Source: Brucepastera parasyntrophica (GTDB lineage: Bacteria; Spirochaetota; Spirochaetia; Treponematales; Treponemataceae). From it: a stretch of 64,000 nt of DNA. Shown piece after piece: positions 28,127-35,371 of the stretch. The position numbers and the translations under genes were made by a program. The stretch spans positions 2,474,501 through 2,538,500 of the forward strand of contig NZ_CP084606.1 of NCBI RefSeq assembly GCF_022376835.1, in the 5' to 3' direction. Each line of letters opens with the position of its first letter. Within the stretch, counting starts at the first letter, position 1. The notes below the pieces were generated by a model. That model saw nothing but the letters and a program-made list of their open reading frames with translations, was not told the DNA's origin and made no database searches.

Positions 28127-28639
28127 ATGTATAAGCTTCATCATTTTGTTTTTAAAGAAATTAAAAAAATGCAAACTGAAGGCTTGCTTGATGAAATCTT
28201 AATTCATAGTTCTCCGTATTTACCAAAGTATGTTTCTGATGAAGGAGAAGAATTAAAAAAAGTTGTTCAGTATGCGAATTTGGTTAAAAATTCTCTTGAA
28301 GAAAATATAGGGGAACTTGAAAATCAACAAAATGAAAAAAAACTATTAGCACGGTTACCTACATGGAAAAATTTGCTGAACGAAAAATGTTATAAAGCCA
28401 TGATAAAGGCAATCGAAAAAGGATTTATTGAAGAAATAGAAAATGAGAAAATAGATTTTCAATGTAGCCAAACGGGTATTTCATATTTTTTTAAAACAGG
28501 TGAATATACGAAATGGAGACATATCTCTGAAAATGTAACAAGTAAAGGTAATGCGCTGTATTATCCAACTCTCCGTAATGACTATAGCAAAGTTAGTGGT
28601 GACAATATGAAAAAAATAGACCTATTTTATGAAGATTAA
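28127..28639 (+). CDS. Hypothetical cargo protein B, 170 residues
   Basis: Not recognised. It is highly charged, with a long helical stretch (AMIKAIEKGFIEEIENEKID) and an aromatic C-terminal region. A/T-rich codon use like protein A. It starts one base after protein A stops, without an independent ribosome binding site apart from a weak one within the end of A, so its translation is probably coupled. Function unknown; a two-component toxin or defence module is one possibility. Confidence 0.6.
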   Translation: MYKLHHFVFKEIKKMQTEGLLDEILIHSSPYLPKYVSDEGEELKKVVQYANLVKNSLEENIGELENQQNEKKLLARLPTWKNLLNEKCYKAMIKAIEKGFIEEIENEKIDFQCSQTGISYFFKTGEYTKWRHISENVTSKGNALYYPTLRNDYSKVSGDNMKKIDLFYED

Positions 28640-28817
28640 CTGATGTTTGAAAAAAATATATAATTACATCTGGACAAGAATAAATTTCAACAAAAATTCC
28701 AACCTTTATTTACTAAATGTATGAATACTCCTCCAAAAGAAGGATATACACTTTCAACTATGCACTCCGTTATATAAACGGTTTGTAACAATTTTTTGGA
28801 AGTAGGGAGGAAAGATT

Positions 28818-29027
28818 ATGATCCAAGAAAAATTAAGTGGAGATAACCTTCTCACACGAAAACAGGCGGCAGGTTACTTGCAAGTCTGTTTAACCACCTT
28901 TGACAGATTGTCTGTACCGAAAATCCGGTTCGGACGCTGTGTCCGTTTCCGTAAAACAGATTTACAGGCATTTATTGATTCTCAAATTGAAGGTAATAAA
29001 CCTTTAAATAACGGGGGCAATAAATGA
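28818..29027 (+). CDS. Excisionase-like helix-turn-helix protein
   Basis: The 69-residue protein has the small winged-helix (MerR-like/HTH_17) pattern of excisionases: NLLTRKQAAGYLQVCLTTFD, then a strand FGRCVRFRKTDLQAFIDSQ. It could direct excision with the integrase or serve as a local regulator. GGAGG lies before ATG at 28818. It overlaps the next small gene by ATGA and so opens a tight four-gene unit. Confidence 0.8.
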   Translation: MIQEKLSGDNLLTRKQAAGYLQVCLTTFDRLSVPKIRFGRCVRFRKTDLQAFIDSQIEGNKPLNNGGNK

Positions 29028-29188
29028 AACCAGTATTAAGCGCCCAGATAACCAAAAGATTATCTGAAAAAACTTCTGAAATTAAGTACGGAACCGTATC
29101 GGTCATTCTTACTATCCATTGTGGACGGATAACGGCTATTACCTATTCGGCTACTGAAAATACAAGAGAGGTGAATTTGCATGACTAA
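29024..29188 (+). CDS. Small DUF2292-like protein, 54 residues
   Basis: This short gene begins at ATG 29024 (overlapping the previous stop by four bases) and ends at 29188 (overlapping the next ATG by eight). Its centre, EIKYGTVSVILTIHCGRITA, matches the pattern of the YezD/DUF2292 family, small basic proteins of unknown function (typical: YG...V.IH.G.I..I). The double overlap supports translation. A DNA- or RNA-binding role is only a guess. Confidence 0.62.
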   Translation: MKPVLSAQITKRLSEKTSEIKYGTVSVILTIHCGRITAITYSATENTREVNLHD

Positions 29189-29711
29189 TGATATCATTTT
29201 TGCAGATGTTCACCTGAAATATGAGCATAGGGCAGGTACACGGCAAATACACCGCTTGGTATGTATGGAAGGTGAAAATCCCCCTGAAGAACTTATCCAG
29301 AAAAACAGCAATAACCCTGAAGGGTTTATATATGTTGCAAAAAAAGGGATAAAGGCTGATCTTGCCTTGAGCGGGAATAAAATGCCGGGCAGACAGAGTA
29401 ACCATATTACTGATCTGCATCCTATCCCCGGTGAGAACGGATTCTATTACGGTAATTGTAATCCTGTGCCGGAAAAAAACGGACTGCCAAAAAGGGACAA
29501 TAAGGGAAAACCCGTACATTTTCAGGACGCAATAATAGCCAAATATGAAAATGGAATCCTTGATATATGGGTTTACAAAGGGTTTGGAATTATGGATAGG
29601 ACTCTGAGCGAAACCTATAAAACAAAAGGCATCCGGCTTGCATTATCTGATAATAATGTACATTTGGATGCAAAAAATGATACCGGTTTTACAGGGGGGC
29701 GCCATGATTGA
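29181..29711 (+). CDS. Hypothetical protein of the replication block, 176 residues
   Basis: I do not recognise it. It is soluble, mixed alpha/beta in look, and has no signal peptide or catalytic motif that I can name. It overlaps the small gene before it by eight bases and the replication initiator after it by eight bases. In filamentous phages the single-stranded DNA-binding protein gene stands beside the initiator gene, so that role is possible, but the sequence itself does not show it. Confidence 0.6.
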   Translation: MTNDIIFADVHLKYEHRAGTRQIHRLVCMEGENPPEELIQKNSNNPEGFIYVAKKGIKADLALSGNKMPGRQSNHITDLHPIPGENGFYYGNCNPVPEKNGLPKRDNKGKPVHFQDAIIAKYENGILDIWVYKGFGIMDRTLSETYKTKGIRLALSDNNVHLDAKNDTGFTGGRHD

Positions 29712-30606
29712 TTTGATTAGCTGTGTAATTCCTGATGGCAGAATCCCTGTAAATCTTGAAAATGAGCATATAATCCCGAAAGGAAGCTGTGAAATAATAC
29801 AGGGAAATATTAAAAACCTGAAAATAAGAAAGCTGCCGGACAATACTATTTTCTTGACCGGCAGCCTCCCTAAGTATTTATGTGGTCAGAACGCCGTACC
29901 ATTGAGCCGGACAGGCATCTCTGAAGCCATAGATACTTTAGAGCATGATACCGGATTTGACTTACACAAGTCTACCCTTGTACAGTTTGAAATTGGTAAT
30001 ACATTTCCGGTTACACATCCCGTAAATGATTATCTAACAACTTTTGGATATGTTACACGTTTTTGCCGTCATGCCATAGGACGGAATAAACTCGAAACCG
30101 TTGATTACCGGACAAAATCAAGGACTTTCAAGGCGTATGATAAACGTTCTGAAATGTTGCATAGGAAACAGCCTATTCCTTCAGTGTTCGGTAAGTCTCA
30201 CATGATACGCCTTGAACTAAAATATGCCAGAGGCGTGAAAAGAATATTTAACAGGCCATTAACGCCTTATGACCTGGTTTCAACTGATATTTATTGCCGG
30301 TTAATACGGCTCTGGCAGGGTTTTTATTTCAGGATTCCAAAAGGGATATATGCGGGGTTTAATTTATACGATATTGGGAAAGTGAGTGATTTGAAAAAAG
30401 AGCTATCACGATACGCTCTGGAAAAGAGCGGCACTGATGCTGTTTTCAGTGTTATTACCTTACTACAGGATATCGGTGTTTTTTCCAAATCTGACACAAC
30501 CCGTTCGCGGCTCTATATCCGGGGCTTAATAATGGACAGCCTGCCTGATGATTTAACGGCGGAACTGGATAATCTGGTCAGATATTCTGTGATAAATTGT
30601 CATTAA
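29704..30606 (+). CDS. Replication initiation protein, filamentous-phage gene II/X type
   Basis: The opening MIDLISCVIPDGRIPVN and the following NTIFLTGSLPKYLCGQNAVP, FDLHKSTLVQFEIGNTFPV resemble the phage X/CRI replication proteins of filamentous phages. The later LELKYARGVKRIF and DLVSTDIYCRLIR fit their C-terminal part. Such proteins nick the origin to start rolling-circle replication. ATG at 29704 is used, since an upstream start would lie inside the preceding gene. With the integrase it suggests an element that can switch between an integrated and a replicating circle. Confidence 0.68.
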   Translation: MIDLISCVIPDGRIPVNLENEHIIPKGSCEIIQGNIKNLKIRKLPDNTIFLTGSLPKYLCGQNAVPLSRTGISEAIDTLEHDTGFDLHKSTLVQFEIGNTFPVTHPVNDYLTTFGYVTRFCRHAIGRNKLETVDYRTKSRTFKAYDKRSEMLHRKQPIPSVFGKSHMIRLELKYARGVKRIFNRPLTPYDLVSTDIYCRLIRLWQGFYFRIPKGIYAGFNLYDIGKVSDLKKELSRYALEKSGTDAVFSVITLLQDIGVFSKSDTTRSRLYIRGLIMDSLPDDLTAELDNLVRYSVINCH

Positions 30607-30640
30607 GTAAAAAGGGCCGGATAATACCGGCCCTTCTTTG

Positions 30641-30916
30641 TTATAGTAATTCGAGTAAATTTGCAATTTCATCTTTTATCTGCTGTTTTGTCTTGGTTTC
30701 TGATTCCTGGAAAAATAGTTTTGGACTTACTTCAAGGGCGTTTGCTATTTTTATGATAGTTAATACAGAAGGCTGCTTCTTTCCGGCTTCTATGCTGGCA
30801 AGGAAACTTTGTGAAAGGTTTGCTCTGTTTGACAGTTCCATTTGTGACATTCCCTTTTCGCCCCGGAGCTTCCTTATCCGGTCTATCACAAATAGTAATT
30901 GTTTTTTTTCTTCCAT
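30641..30916 (-). CDS. XRE-family repressor
   Basis: The 91-residue protein is a Cro/CI-type helix-turn-helix: IRKLRGEKGMSQMELSNRAN followed by LSQSFLASIEAGKKQPSVLT and a short C-terminal helix for dimer contacts. It is the only minus-strand gene of the element, divergent from the lipoprotein gene. Four TCTATAGA-like sites between the two starts would let it control both directions; the site nearest to it overlaps its own start codon. This fits an autoregulated repressor of element genes. Confidence 0.85.
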   Translation of the reverse strand: MEEKKQLLFVIDRIRKLRGEKGMSQMELSNRANLSQSFLASIEAGKKQPSVLTIIKIANALEVSPKLFFQESETKTKQQIKDEIANLLELL

Positions 30917-30982
30917 AGAAAAAGAATAAGTGTCTATAGAGCTTGACTCAATGTTCTATGGCGATATAATATTGTCTATAGA
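30912..30982. promoter_or_regulatory. Promoter with four TCTATAGA-like operators
   Basis: TTGACT (30943-30948) and TATAAT (30965-30970), 16 bp apart, form a rightward promoter. Four palindromes (TCCATAGA, TCTATAGA, TCTATGGC, TCTATAGA) are centred at 30915.5, 30936.5, 30958.5 and 30978.5, i.e. 20-22 bp or two helical turns apart, bracketing both promoter boxes. Likely repressor sites. Confidence 0.65.
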
Positions 30983-31021
30983 GGGGCGTTTTTCATTAAA
31001 TAGATCAAAATGGAGTGACAA

Positions 31022-31423
31022 ATGAAAAGAAATTTATTTGTTGTATTAGGATTTATTTTGATGTTATCTGGTTGTGAAATGCTGGGTAAAACTGAATATT
31101 CCGTAAGTTATAGTGTCTTTTGCTCTGGAGGAGAAGTTGAATCTATCAGATATCGTGATAAAGATAAGATAGAGAAGATAGTTTATAACCCCCGTGAAAC
31201 AGTTGATTATTATTGGCGTGAATCTTTTTATGTGGAAGCACCCTTTGTTCCAGAAATACATGTTAAATTCAGATCAGATTCTATATATGGTTTTTGTCTT
31301 GTTTATTTATCGGCAAGAGAGTACGGAGAAGAAGATTACTTATATGACTTAGAAGAAAGAATAGACAACCTCCCAGACGGAAAAGTCGGCAATGTCCATA
31401 TTTATGGTGACCCTTTGAATTAA
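31022..31423 (+). CDS. Small lipoprotein of the element
   Basis: A signal peptide and lipobox (VLGFILMLSGC, residues ~8-18) are followed by about 115 mostly polar and aromatic residues with no family that I recognise. It is the first gene after the operator-controlled promoter at 30943, so it may be under direct repressor control. A surface or periplasmic position is expected. The gene shares the A/T-rich composition of the cargo. Confidence 0.72.
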   Translation: MKRNLFVVLGFILMLSGCEMLGKTEYSVSYSVFCSGGEVESIRYRDKDKIEKIVYNPRETVDYYWRESFYVEAPFVPEIHVKFRSDSIYGFCLVYLSAREYGEEDYLYDLEERIDNLPDGKVGNVHIYGDPLN

Positions 31424-31479
31424 AACTTTGGGTCAATTATATATGTAGTTTCCTAATTTATTTAAGGAGTAACAGAACA

Positions 31480-32088
31480 ATGAGACGATTTATTTTTTTT
31501 TGCATTTTTTCATTAGTCTTACTTCCGGTGATAGGCCAGGATGCAGATAGTTCTTTATGGAATATATCAATCATGCTTGATGATAATCTTTTTAAGAATT
31601 TTGATCTTATTAAAGAAGAGTCAGTAAATCTTACCGATTCCCAACGGCATGTTTTATATAATACCTATAAGAAATCAACAGGATGGTATTTTGTTGGTAA
31701 TTTTTTTCTAGGTGCCGGGCTGGGTTCCTTTTTTCAAGGAGACATTACAGGCGGTCTTATTGGGTTGATTGGGGAACTTGCAGGAGCGACAACATTTTAT
31801 TTTGGATATATTGACAGGAATACTTATTATTCAGTTGGATCAGTTGGTTGGTCTAATGCTTCGATGACTACAAAAGGGGTGATACTTGCATCCGTAGGGT
31901 TGGTAACTTTAGTTGGAATCAGAATCTTTGAATGTATAAGACCTTTCAGATTTGCAAAATCCTATAATAATAAGTTAAAAGATTCTTTGGGATATTCTGG
32001 ATATTCAATGGCGTATAACATTTCTCCCCGTATGAATTTTGAAACAGGTGCCTCCGAAGTATGTTTTTCTTTGCAATTTAAATACTAA
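31480..32088 (+). CDS. P13-like membrane protein
   Basis: A signal peptide (FIFFCIFSLVLLPVIGQ) leads to a polar stretch and then several hydrophobic segments (YFVGNFFLGAGLGSFFQGDI, GGLIGLIGELAGATTFYFGY, GVILASVGLVTLVGIRIFEC) and RPFRFAKSYNNKLKDSLG. 'LGSFFQGDITGG' and the RPF..A..YN..LK tail resemble the P13 channel-forming family of spirochaetes. If so, the element brings an outer-membrane channel to its host, an unusual cargo. AAGGAG lies before ATG. It follows the lipoprotein gene by 57 bp, likely the same transcript. Confidence 0.6.
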   Translation: MRRFIFFCIFSLVLLPVIGQDADSSLWNISIMLDDNLFKNFDLIKEESVNLTDSQRHVLYNTYKKSTGWYFVGNFFLGAGLGSFFQGDITGGLIGLIGELAGATTFYFGYIDRNTYYSVGSVGWSNASMTTKGVILASVGLVTLVGIRIFECIRPFRFAKSYNNKLKDSLGYSGYSMAYNISPRMNFETGASEVCFSLQFKY

Positions 32089-32348
32089 AAATAATGTCAA
32101 ATAGAGTCTCATTTACATGAGTTTTTAGCATTTTTTTGTATAGGGGTATTGACATCCTTTAGGTGAGCTATCTGTATAGTAAAATAAAGTATATCTTATG
32201 TCATTATAATATATAGAAAGCGTATTTCTGCAATTTAGATTGACAATCAATAAACTGGAGGCCGTCTATATCTATGAATGATTTTGAATTATCTGAAAAT
32301 CTTAAAAAATAATAGTCAAACGGACTTTAAACGTAAAGGGGATAGTAT

Positions 32349-32843
32349 ATGGGAAATAACAAAGAAATAAGACAAAGAATGGAGACTTATAGAAATATTC
32401 TTCTTGTCTTAAATTGGATCGGTGCAGTCGGCCTACTTATTTGGGGTATTGTATTGGCTACTTCTCGGGATACACGAGGCACAGGAATTGGTGTAATCAT
32501 CGGTTCAATTATTATTGGAATAATAGGGCATTTTTTGATTAATGTAGCTCTAGTAGTTCCTTTTATTCTTCTCAATAACGGAGATATTCTTGAATCGTTA
32601 ACCTGTCCTGATTTATCCGTTACCGGGAGGCGCATACACCCGAACCCGAGCAATGACAGGTCTTCTTTGATAGATTTAAAAGGTAATAAAGGAAGTTCCT
32701 CAGGATCAAATTCTAGCAATACTGCATCTGTAAATTCAAACCCAAACATTGTGAATTATGGTGATTATTGGCTATGTAAAAAATGTGATGAAAGAAATCC
32801 AAATACAGCGCCAACGTGTAAAGGTTGTGGTGCATATAAATAA
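32349..32843 (+). CDS. Membrane protein with C-terminal zinc ribbon and a captured linker
   Basis: Two membrane segments (NILLVLNWIGAVGLLIWGIV and GVIIGSIIIGIIGHFLINVA, then LVVPFILL) are followed by a linker and a C-terminal CxxC..CxxC zinc ribbon (LCKKCDERNPNTAPTCKGCG). Residues 85-111 of the linker are encoded by 80 nt that match the opposite strand of the host aldo/keto reductase gene (37968-38047) in 79 positions. Serine/asparagine-rich low-complexity sequence follows. The gene is therefore a mosaic. GTAAAGGGG lies before ATG. It is the last element gene before attR. Confidence 0.7.
   Translation: MGNNKEIRQRMETYRNILLVLNWIGAVGLLIWGIVLATSRDTRGTGIGVIIGSIIIGIIGHFLINVALVVPFILLNNGDILESLTCPDLSVTGRRIHPNPSNDRSSLIDLKGNKGSSSGSNSSNTASVNSNPNIVNYGDYWLCKKCDERNPNTAPTCKGCGAYK
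32602..32681 (+). repeat. 80-nt copy of the aldo/keto reductase gene, antisense
   Basis: From CCTGTCCTGATTTATCC to GATAGATTTAAAA this equals 37968-38047 apart from one G/A difference. The reductase is read on the minus strand there, so this copy lies antisense in the element gene. Confidence 0.93.
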
Positions 32844-32872
32844 TAACCACAAAAGCAAGAATTAGTTCGTTC

Positions 32873-32893
32873 AATTGTGACATTAAATTGTGA
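32873..32893 (+). promoter_or_regulatory. Putative integrase arm site, right end
   Basis: AATTGTGACAT followed by TAAATTGTGA matches 26092-26112 in 19 of 21 positions, 130 bp inside attR. Confidence 0.5.
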
Positions 32894-33022
32894 GAAACCC
32901 TGATATGCTACGGTAACTTTTAATGTTTTTGAATATTTCATAATCTACTTTACAGCACTACATTATATGAATATAATATGCTCATATAACACATAATACG
33001 GCTAAATCTTCCTGTATTTATT

Positions 33023-33068
33023 ACACTCGTAATGTGCAGGTCAAGGGTTCGATTCCCTTTCTTGGCTG
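33023..33068 (+). repeat. attR, 46-bp core
   Basis: Identical to the tRNA-Thr core at 25967-26012; the tRNA 5' half is missing here. Past this point lies the tRNA's original downstream DNA. Confidence 0.9.
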
Positions 33069-33153
33069 CTCAACAGGAACCATCTCTTTAGAGATGGTTC
33101 TTTTTTTTCGTGCTGAAGGGGAATCGAAACGGAGCGGGCGCCGAACGGATGTG
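33050..33153 (+). repeat. 104-bp direct repeat, copy 1
   Basis: It runs from CGATTCCCTTTCTTGGCT of the tRNA 3' end through the terminator to CCGAACGGATGTG. An identical copy lies at 33235-33338. Confidence 0.9.
33077..33108 (+). terminator. Original tRNA-Thr terminator, copy 1
   Basis: GAACCATCTC, loop TTTA, GAGATGGTTC and then eight T: a textbook intrinsic terminator. It was presumably just behind tRNA-Thr before the element inserted. Confidence 0.88.
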
Positions 33154-33234
33154 AGGAAAAGCGCCCATGGATGGGCGCGTCAGCCCGAGGAGGCGGCCTG
33201 GAGAGAGGGAACAGGAAAGTTCCCGAACGTAAGG

Positions 33235-33338
33235 CGATTCCCTTTCTTGGCTGCTCAACAGGAACCATCTCTTTAGAGATGGTTCTTTTTTTTCGTGCTG
33301 AAGGGGAATCGAAACGGAGCGGGCGCCGAACGGATGTG
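33235..33338 (+). repeat. 104-bp direct repeat, copy 2
   Basis: Same sequence as 33050-33153, starting with the last 18 nt of the tRNA. Between the copies lies an 81-bp unit with a GCGCCCAT..ATGGGCGC hairpin. Confidence 0.9.
33262..33293 (+). terminator. Original tRNA-Thr terminator, copy 2
   Basis: Same 10-bp stem, TTTA loop and T8 tract as copy 1, duplicated with the surrounding 104-bp repeat. Confidence 0.85.
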
Positions 33339-33369
33339 GTTCCGGTCCGGTTTTCAGGGCAGACCTATA

Positions 33370-34059
33370 TCAGAATTTATATTCCAGTATATTTTTAAAA
33401 TCGGCATTGTAGCAATAATACACCTTGTTTTCTTTTTGTGAATATACCATTGAAAATTCCGTTTTCCATTCTTCTTCCTGCTTTACTCTTTCAAGTATCC
33501 TTAATGCGCTGTTTACATCCGGACTCTTTTCTTTTTGCAGTAATTTTTCTGTTTCGGAGTATCTGCAGCAGGAATTATCTGTTCTGTTATCAATAAGGGA
33601 AAAGTTTGTCATTATAAAATACGGTGATTCATTAAACGGACTATATATATTCCCCCGCCCGGGTTCAATTACATACGCATTTCCATTTTTATCAGTGATC
33701 ATGCAGTGGACGCTGATATTTGGAACATTCACAATTTCAACGCTTTCAATATACCTGCCCAAATCATTCATACCTCCCATATTTCCGGTAAGTATATTTT
33801 GAACAAGCTTTACGGCGTTAACAGTATTTTTTCCCCTTTTATACAAACCTTTCCCGTTCGAATCAACTAATAGGGAATTTATAAATGTGCCATTGCTGTT
33901 CACGCCAAAGGACGGATAGTTTCTGCCGTTATTTTCATCTTTTATACAAACCATAAAAATTTGCGGATTTTTCAGGTTTAAACTAAATATCATGCCGTTG
34001 TTATCAAAATTCATCGCTGTTATTATGTCATTTCTTCTGTCAATAAAACTGGTGCACAT
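33370..34059 (-). CDS. Choloylglycine hydrolase/C45-like Ntn amidohydrolase
   Basis: The protein begins MCTSF, so Cys2 would be exposed after Met removal as the N-terminal nucleophile, typical of linear C-N hydrolases (penicillin V acylase, bile salt hydrolase, acyl-CoA:6-APA-type). Further signatures are ITAMNFDNNG (with the usual Asn) and FGVNSNGTFINSLLV, and NVPNISVHCMITDKNGNAYV. No signal peptide. AGGAAAAAAC precedes ATG. It is the first chromosomal gene beyond the element's right end. The substrate is unknown. Confidence 0.77.
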   Translation of the reverse strand: MCTSFIDRRNDIITAMNFDNNGMIFSLNLKNPQIFMVCIKDENNGRNYPSFGVNSNGTFINSLLVDSNGKGLYKRGKNTVNAVKLVQNILTGNMGGMNDLGRYIESVEIVNVPNISVHCMITDKNGNAYVIEPGRGNIYSPFNESPYFIMTNFSLIDNRTDNSCCRYSETEKLLQKEKSPDVNSALRILERVKQEEEWKTEFSMVYSQKENKVYYCYNADFKNILEYKF

Positions 34060-34167
34060 GTTTTTTCCTGTACAAATATTGTTATCAGTTATTTCAGCAT
34101 TACGATCAATCCGTCCCTAATTTTTATTTTGCCGGACAAAGTAATGCGCCATGCTCGCAGTAGAGAA

Positions 34168-34647
34168 TTATTTAAACGGGGTACCGCAGAATGCACATTC
34201 CGGACCGCCGGTTTCAACCGGGGCTCCGCAAGCCCTGCATGAGGCCGTTTGAGATGTACTGTTCTCAGGAAACATTTCCTTGCGAAGTACCAGAAGATTA
34301 TTTTTTTCATCAATATATGCCCCGGGAAAATATTGATCCCGGATTAAATTGTTGAGATTTGACTTTACGGATTTTTCCGATGATTTCGTTTCCTCCGCCA
34401 ATTGGGAAATTGAATATGTCTGATTGCCAGAGAAGATTTCATAATACGTTTTAAAGGTTTTGATAAAAATGTCTTCTCCACATCCTGCCCCAAACAAAAA
34501 AATACCCACAACTAATAGTAATATTCCGACCCAGACCGCCAAAAGGACTCCCCCGGAAACCATAAGTATTACGCCTATTATTTTTCTTCTTCTGCCTATT
34601 TTCTTTTTCGTTTCAATGAGTATTTTTGTTTCTTCGTTAAATTCCAT
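34168..34647 (-). CDS. Membrane protein with C-terminal zinc ribbon
   Basis: About 159 residues: a short cytosolic start (MEFNEETKILIETKK), two hydrophobic segments (IIGVILMVSGGVLLAVWVGI, LLLVVGIFLFGAG), a winged-helix-like region (FKTYYEIFSGNQTYSISQLA) and a zinc ribbon (CRACGAPVETGGPECAFCG). It overlaps the gene upstream by 11 bases and belongs to the three-gene SPFH cluster. A longer frame upstream is not needed: ATG at 34647 has AGAGGG at the right distance. Function unknown. Confidence 0.7.
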   Translation of the reverse strand: MEFNEETKILIETKKKIGRRRKIIGVILMVSGGVLLAVWVGILLLVVGIFLFGAGCGEDIFIKTFKTYYEIFSGNQTYSISQLAEETKSSEKSVKSNLNNLIRDQYFPGAYIDEKNNLLVLRKEMFPENSTSQTASCRACGAPVETGGPECAFCGTPFK

Positions 34648-35350
34648 AACTAAATATCCCTCTCTTTGCCGCTTTTGATTCCGCAACTTTTTGGTTTATC
34701 AATAACTGTATTTCATATATAAGACTGTCAATTTTTGATTCCTCTCCATCTCCCGCCCCGGCAAAAACCTGTTCAAGTTCAGTACATTTACCCGCAATTT
34801 TACCGTCATTTGTTATCGGCAGCGTGCTGTCGGTATACAGTATCGATTCATACAGTTTTTCAAGCCGGGGCTTGTAAGCCGTATTTTTTTCATTATTTTT
34901 TAGGAATGCTATTCTGTCAGCAAGCGACTGCATTTCCGATACTGTATTCAAGACTTTTTCATTCCTTGCCGCCGTATTTAAACCTGCCGTGAGGATAATC
35001 AAAAACAGAATTCCTGCGATCGCTATTATTACTGCCTGCAGTATAATAAAAAGACGGATACTGTCTCTGAATAATAACTGGAACAGGATTGAAATGAAAA
35101 TAGAAGCCGCCGCGTATAATAGAAGTACGGATATCCCTCCAGAACGAAGCATTATCCCACCGGATGAAGTCGCCGCCCTGTCCAATACAATAATTCCGCA
35201 TGTACAAACGGCTTCGGCAAGCAGTATAAACGAAAGTCCTAGCCAGTTAATGAGCGTTCTTTCATAAGCAGGTACTAAAAAGAAGATCAGCAGTGTTAGC
35301 AAGACACAGATACTACCGATAATTGCTGTAATATTTGTACGTTTTATCAT
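34637..35350 (-). CDS. Membrane protein of the SPFH cluster
   Basis: The 237 residues contain four N-terminal membrane segments (AIIGSICVLLTLLIFFLVPA, LSFILLAEAVCTCGIIVLD, GISVLLLYAAASIFISILFQ, FIILQAVIIAIAGILFLIIL) and a ~110-residue helical cytosolic tail. I do not know the family by name. AGAGG precedes ATG at 35350, and its end overlaps the next gene, so it is translationally coupled within the cluster. It lies 21 bp downstream of the SPFH/zinc-ribbon gene. Confidence 0.7.
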   Translation of the reverse strand: MIKRTNITAIIGSICVLLTLLIFFLVPAYERTLINWLGLSFILLAEAVCTCGIIVLDRAATSSGGIMLRSGGISVLLLYAAASIFISILFQLLFRDSIRLFIILQAVIIAIAGILFLIILTAGLNTAARNEKVLNTVSEMQSLADRIAFLKNNEKNTAYKPRLEKLYESILYTDSTLPITNDGKIAGKCTELEQVFAGAGDGEESKIDSLIYEIQLLINQKVAESKAAKRGIFSYGI

Positions 35351-35371
35351 ACTGATACCTCTGGTTTTGTA

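Larger units (their letters stand above)
25967..33068 (+). mobile_element. Integrative element in tRNA-Thr, 7.06 kb
   Basis: A 46-bp direct repeat of the tRNA 3' half bounds the element at 25967-26012 and 33023-33068. Inside are a tyrosine integrase next to the tRNA, an excisionase-like protein, a phage-X-type replication initiator, a repressor with operators, and cargo of lower GC content than the chromosome. No capsid, Zot-type ATPase, relaxase or conjugation genes are seen, so it looks like an integrated plasmid-like or satellite element that replicates as a rolling circle after excision (inference). Confidence 0.9.

Noticed and set aside
29704-30606. A complete filamentous prophage (inovirus)
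   Set aside because: The initiator resembles the phage type, but there is no Zot-like morphogenesis ATPase and no coat or minor coat gene set; the element is better called plasmid- or satellite-like.
32274-32312. A 12-codon open frame before the zinc-ribbon gene
   Set aside because: It has a GGAGG upstream, but it is too short and without any comparison cannot be told from chance.
33034-33398. Open frames across the 104-bp direct repeats
   Set aside because: They read through the tRNA end and terminator and repeat the same peptide twice; no ribosome binding site or family.
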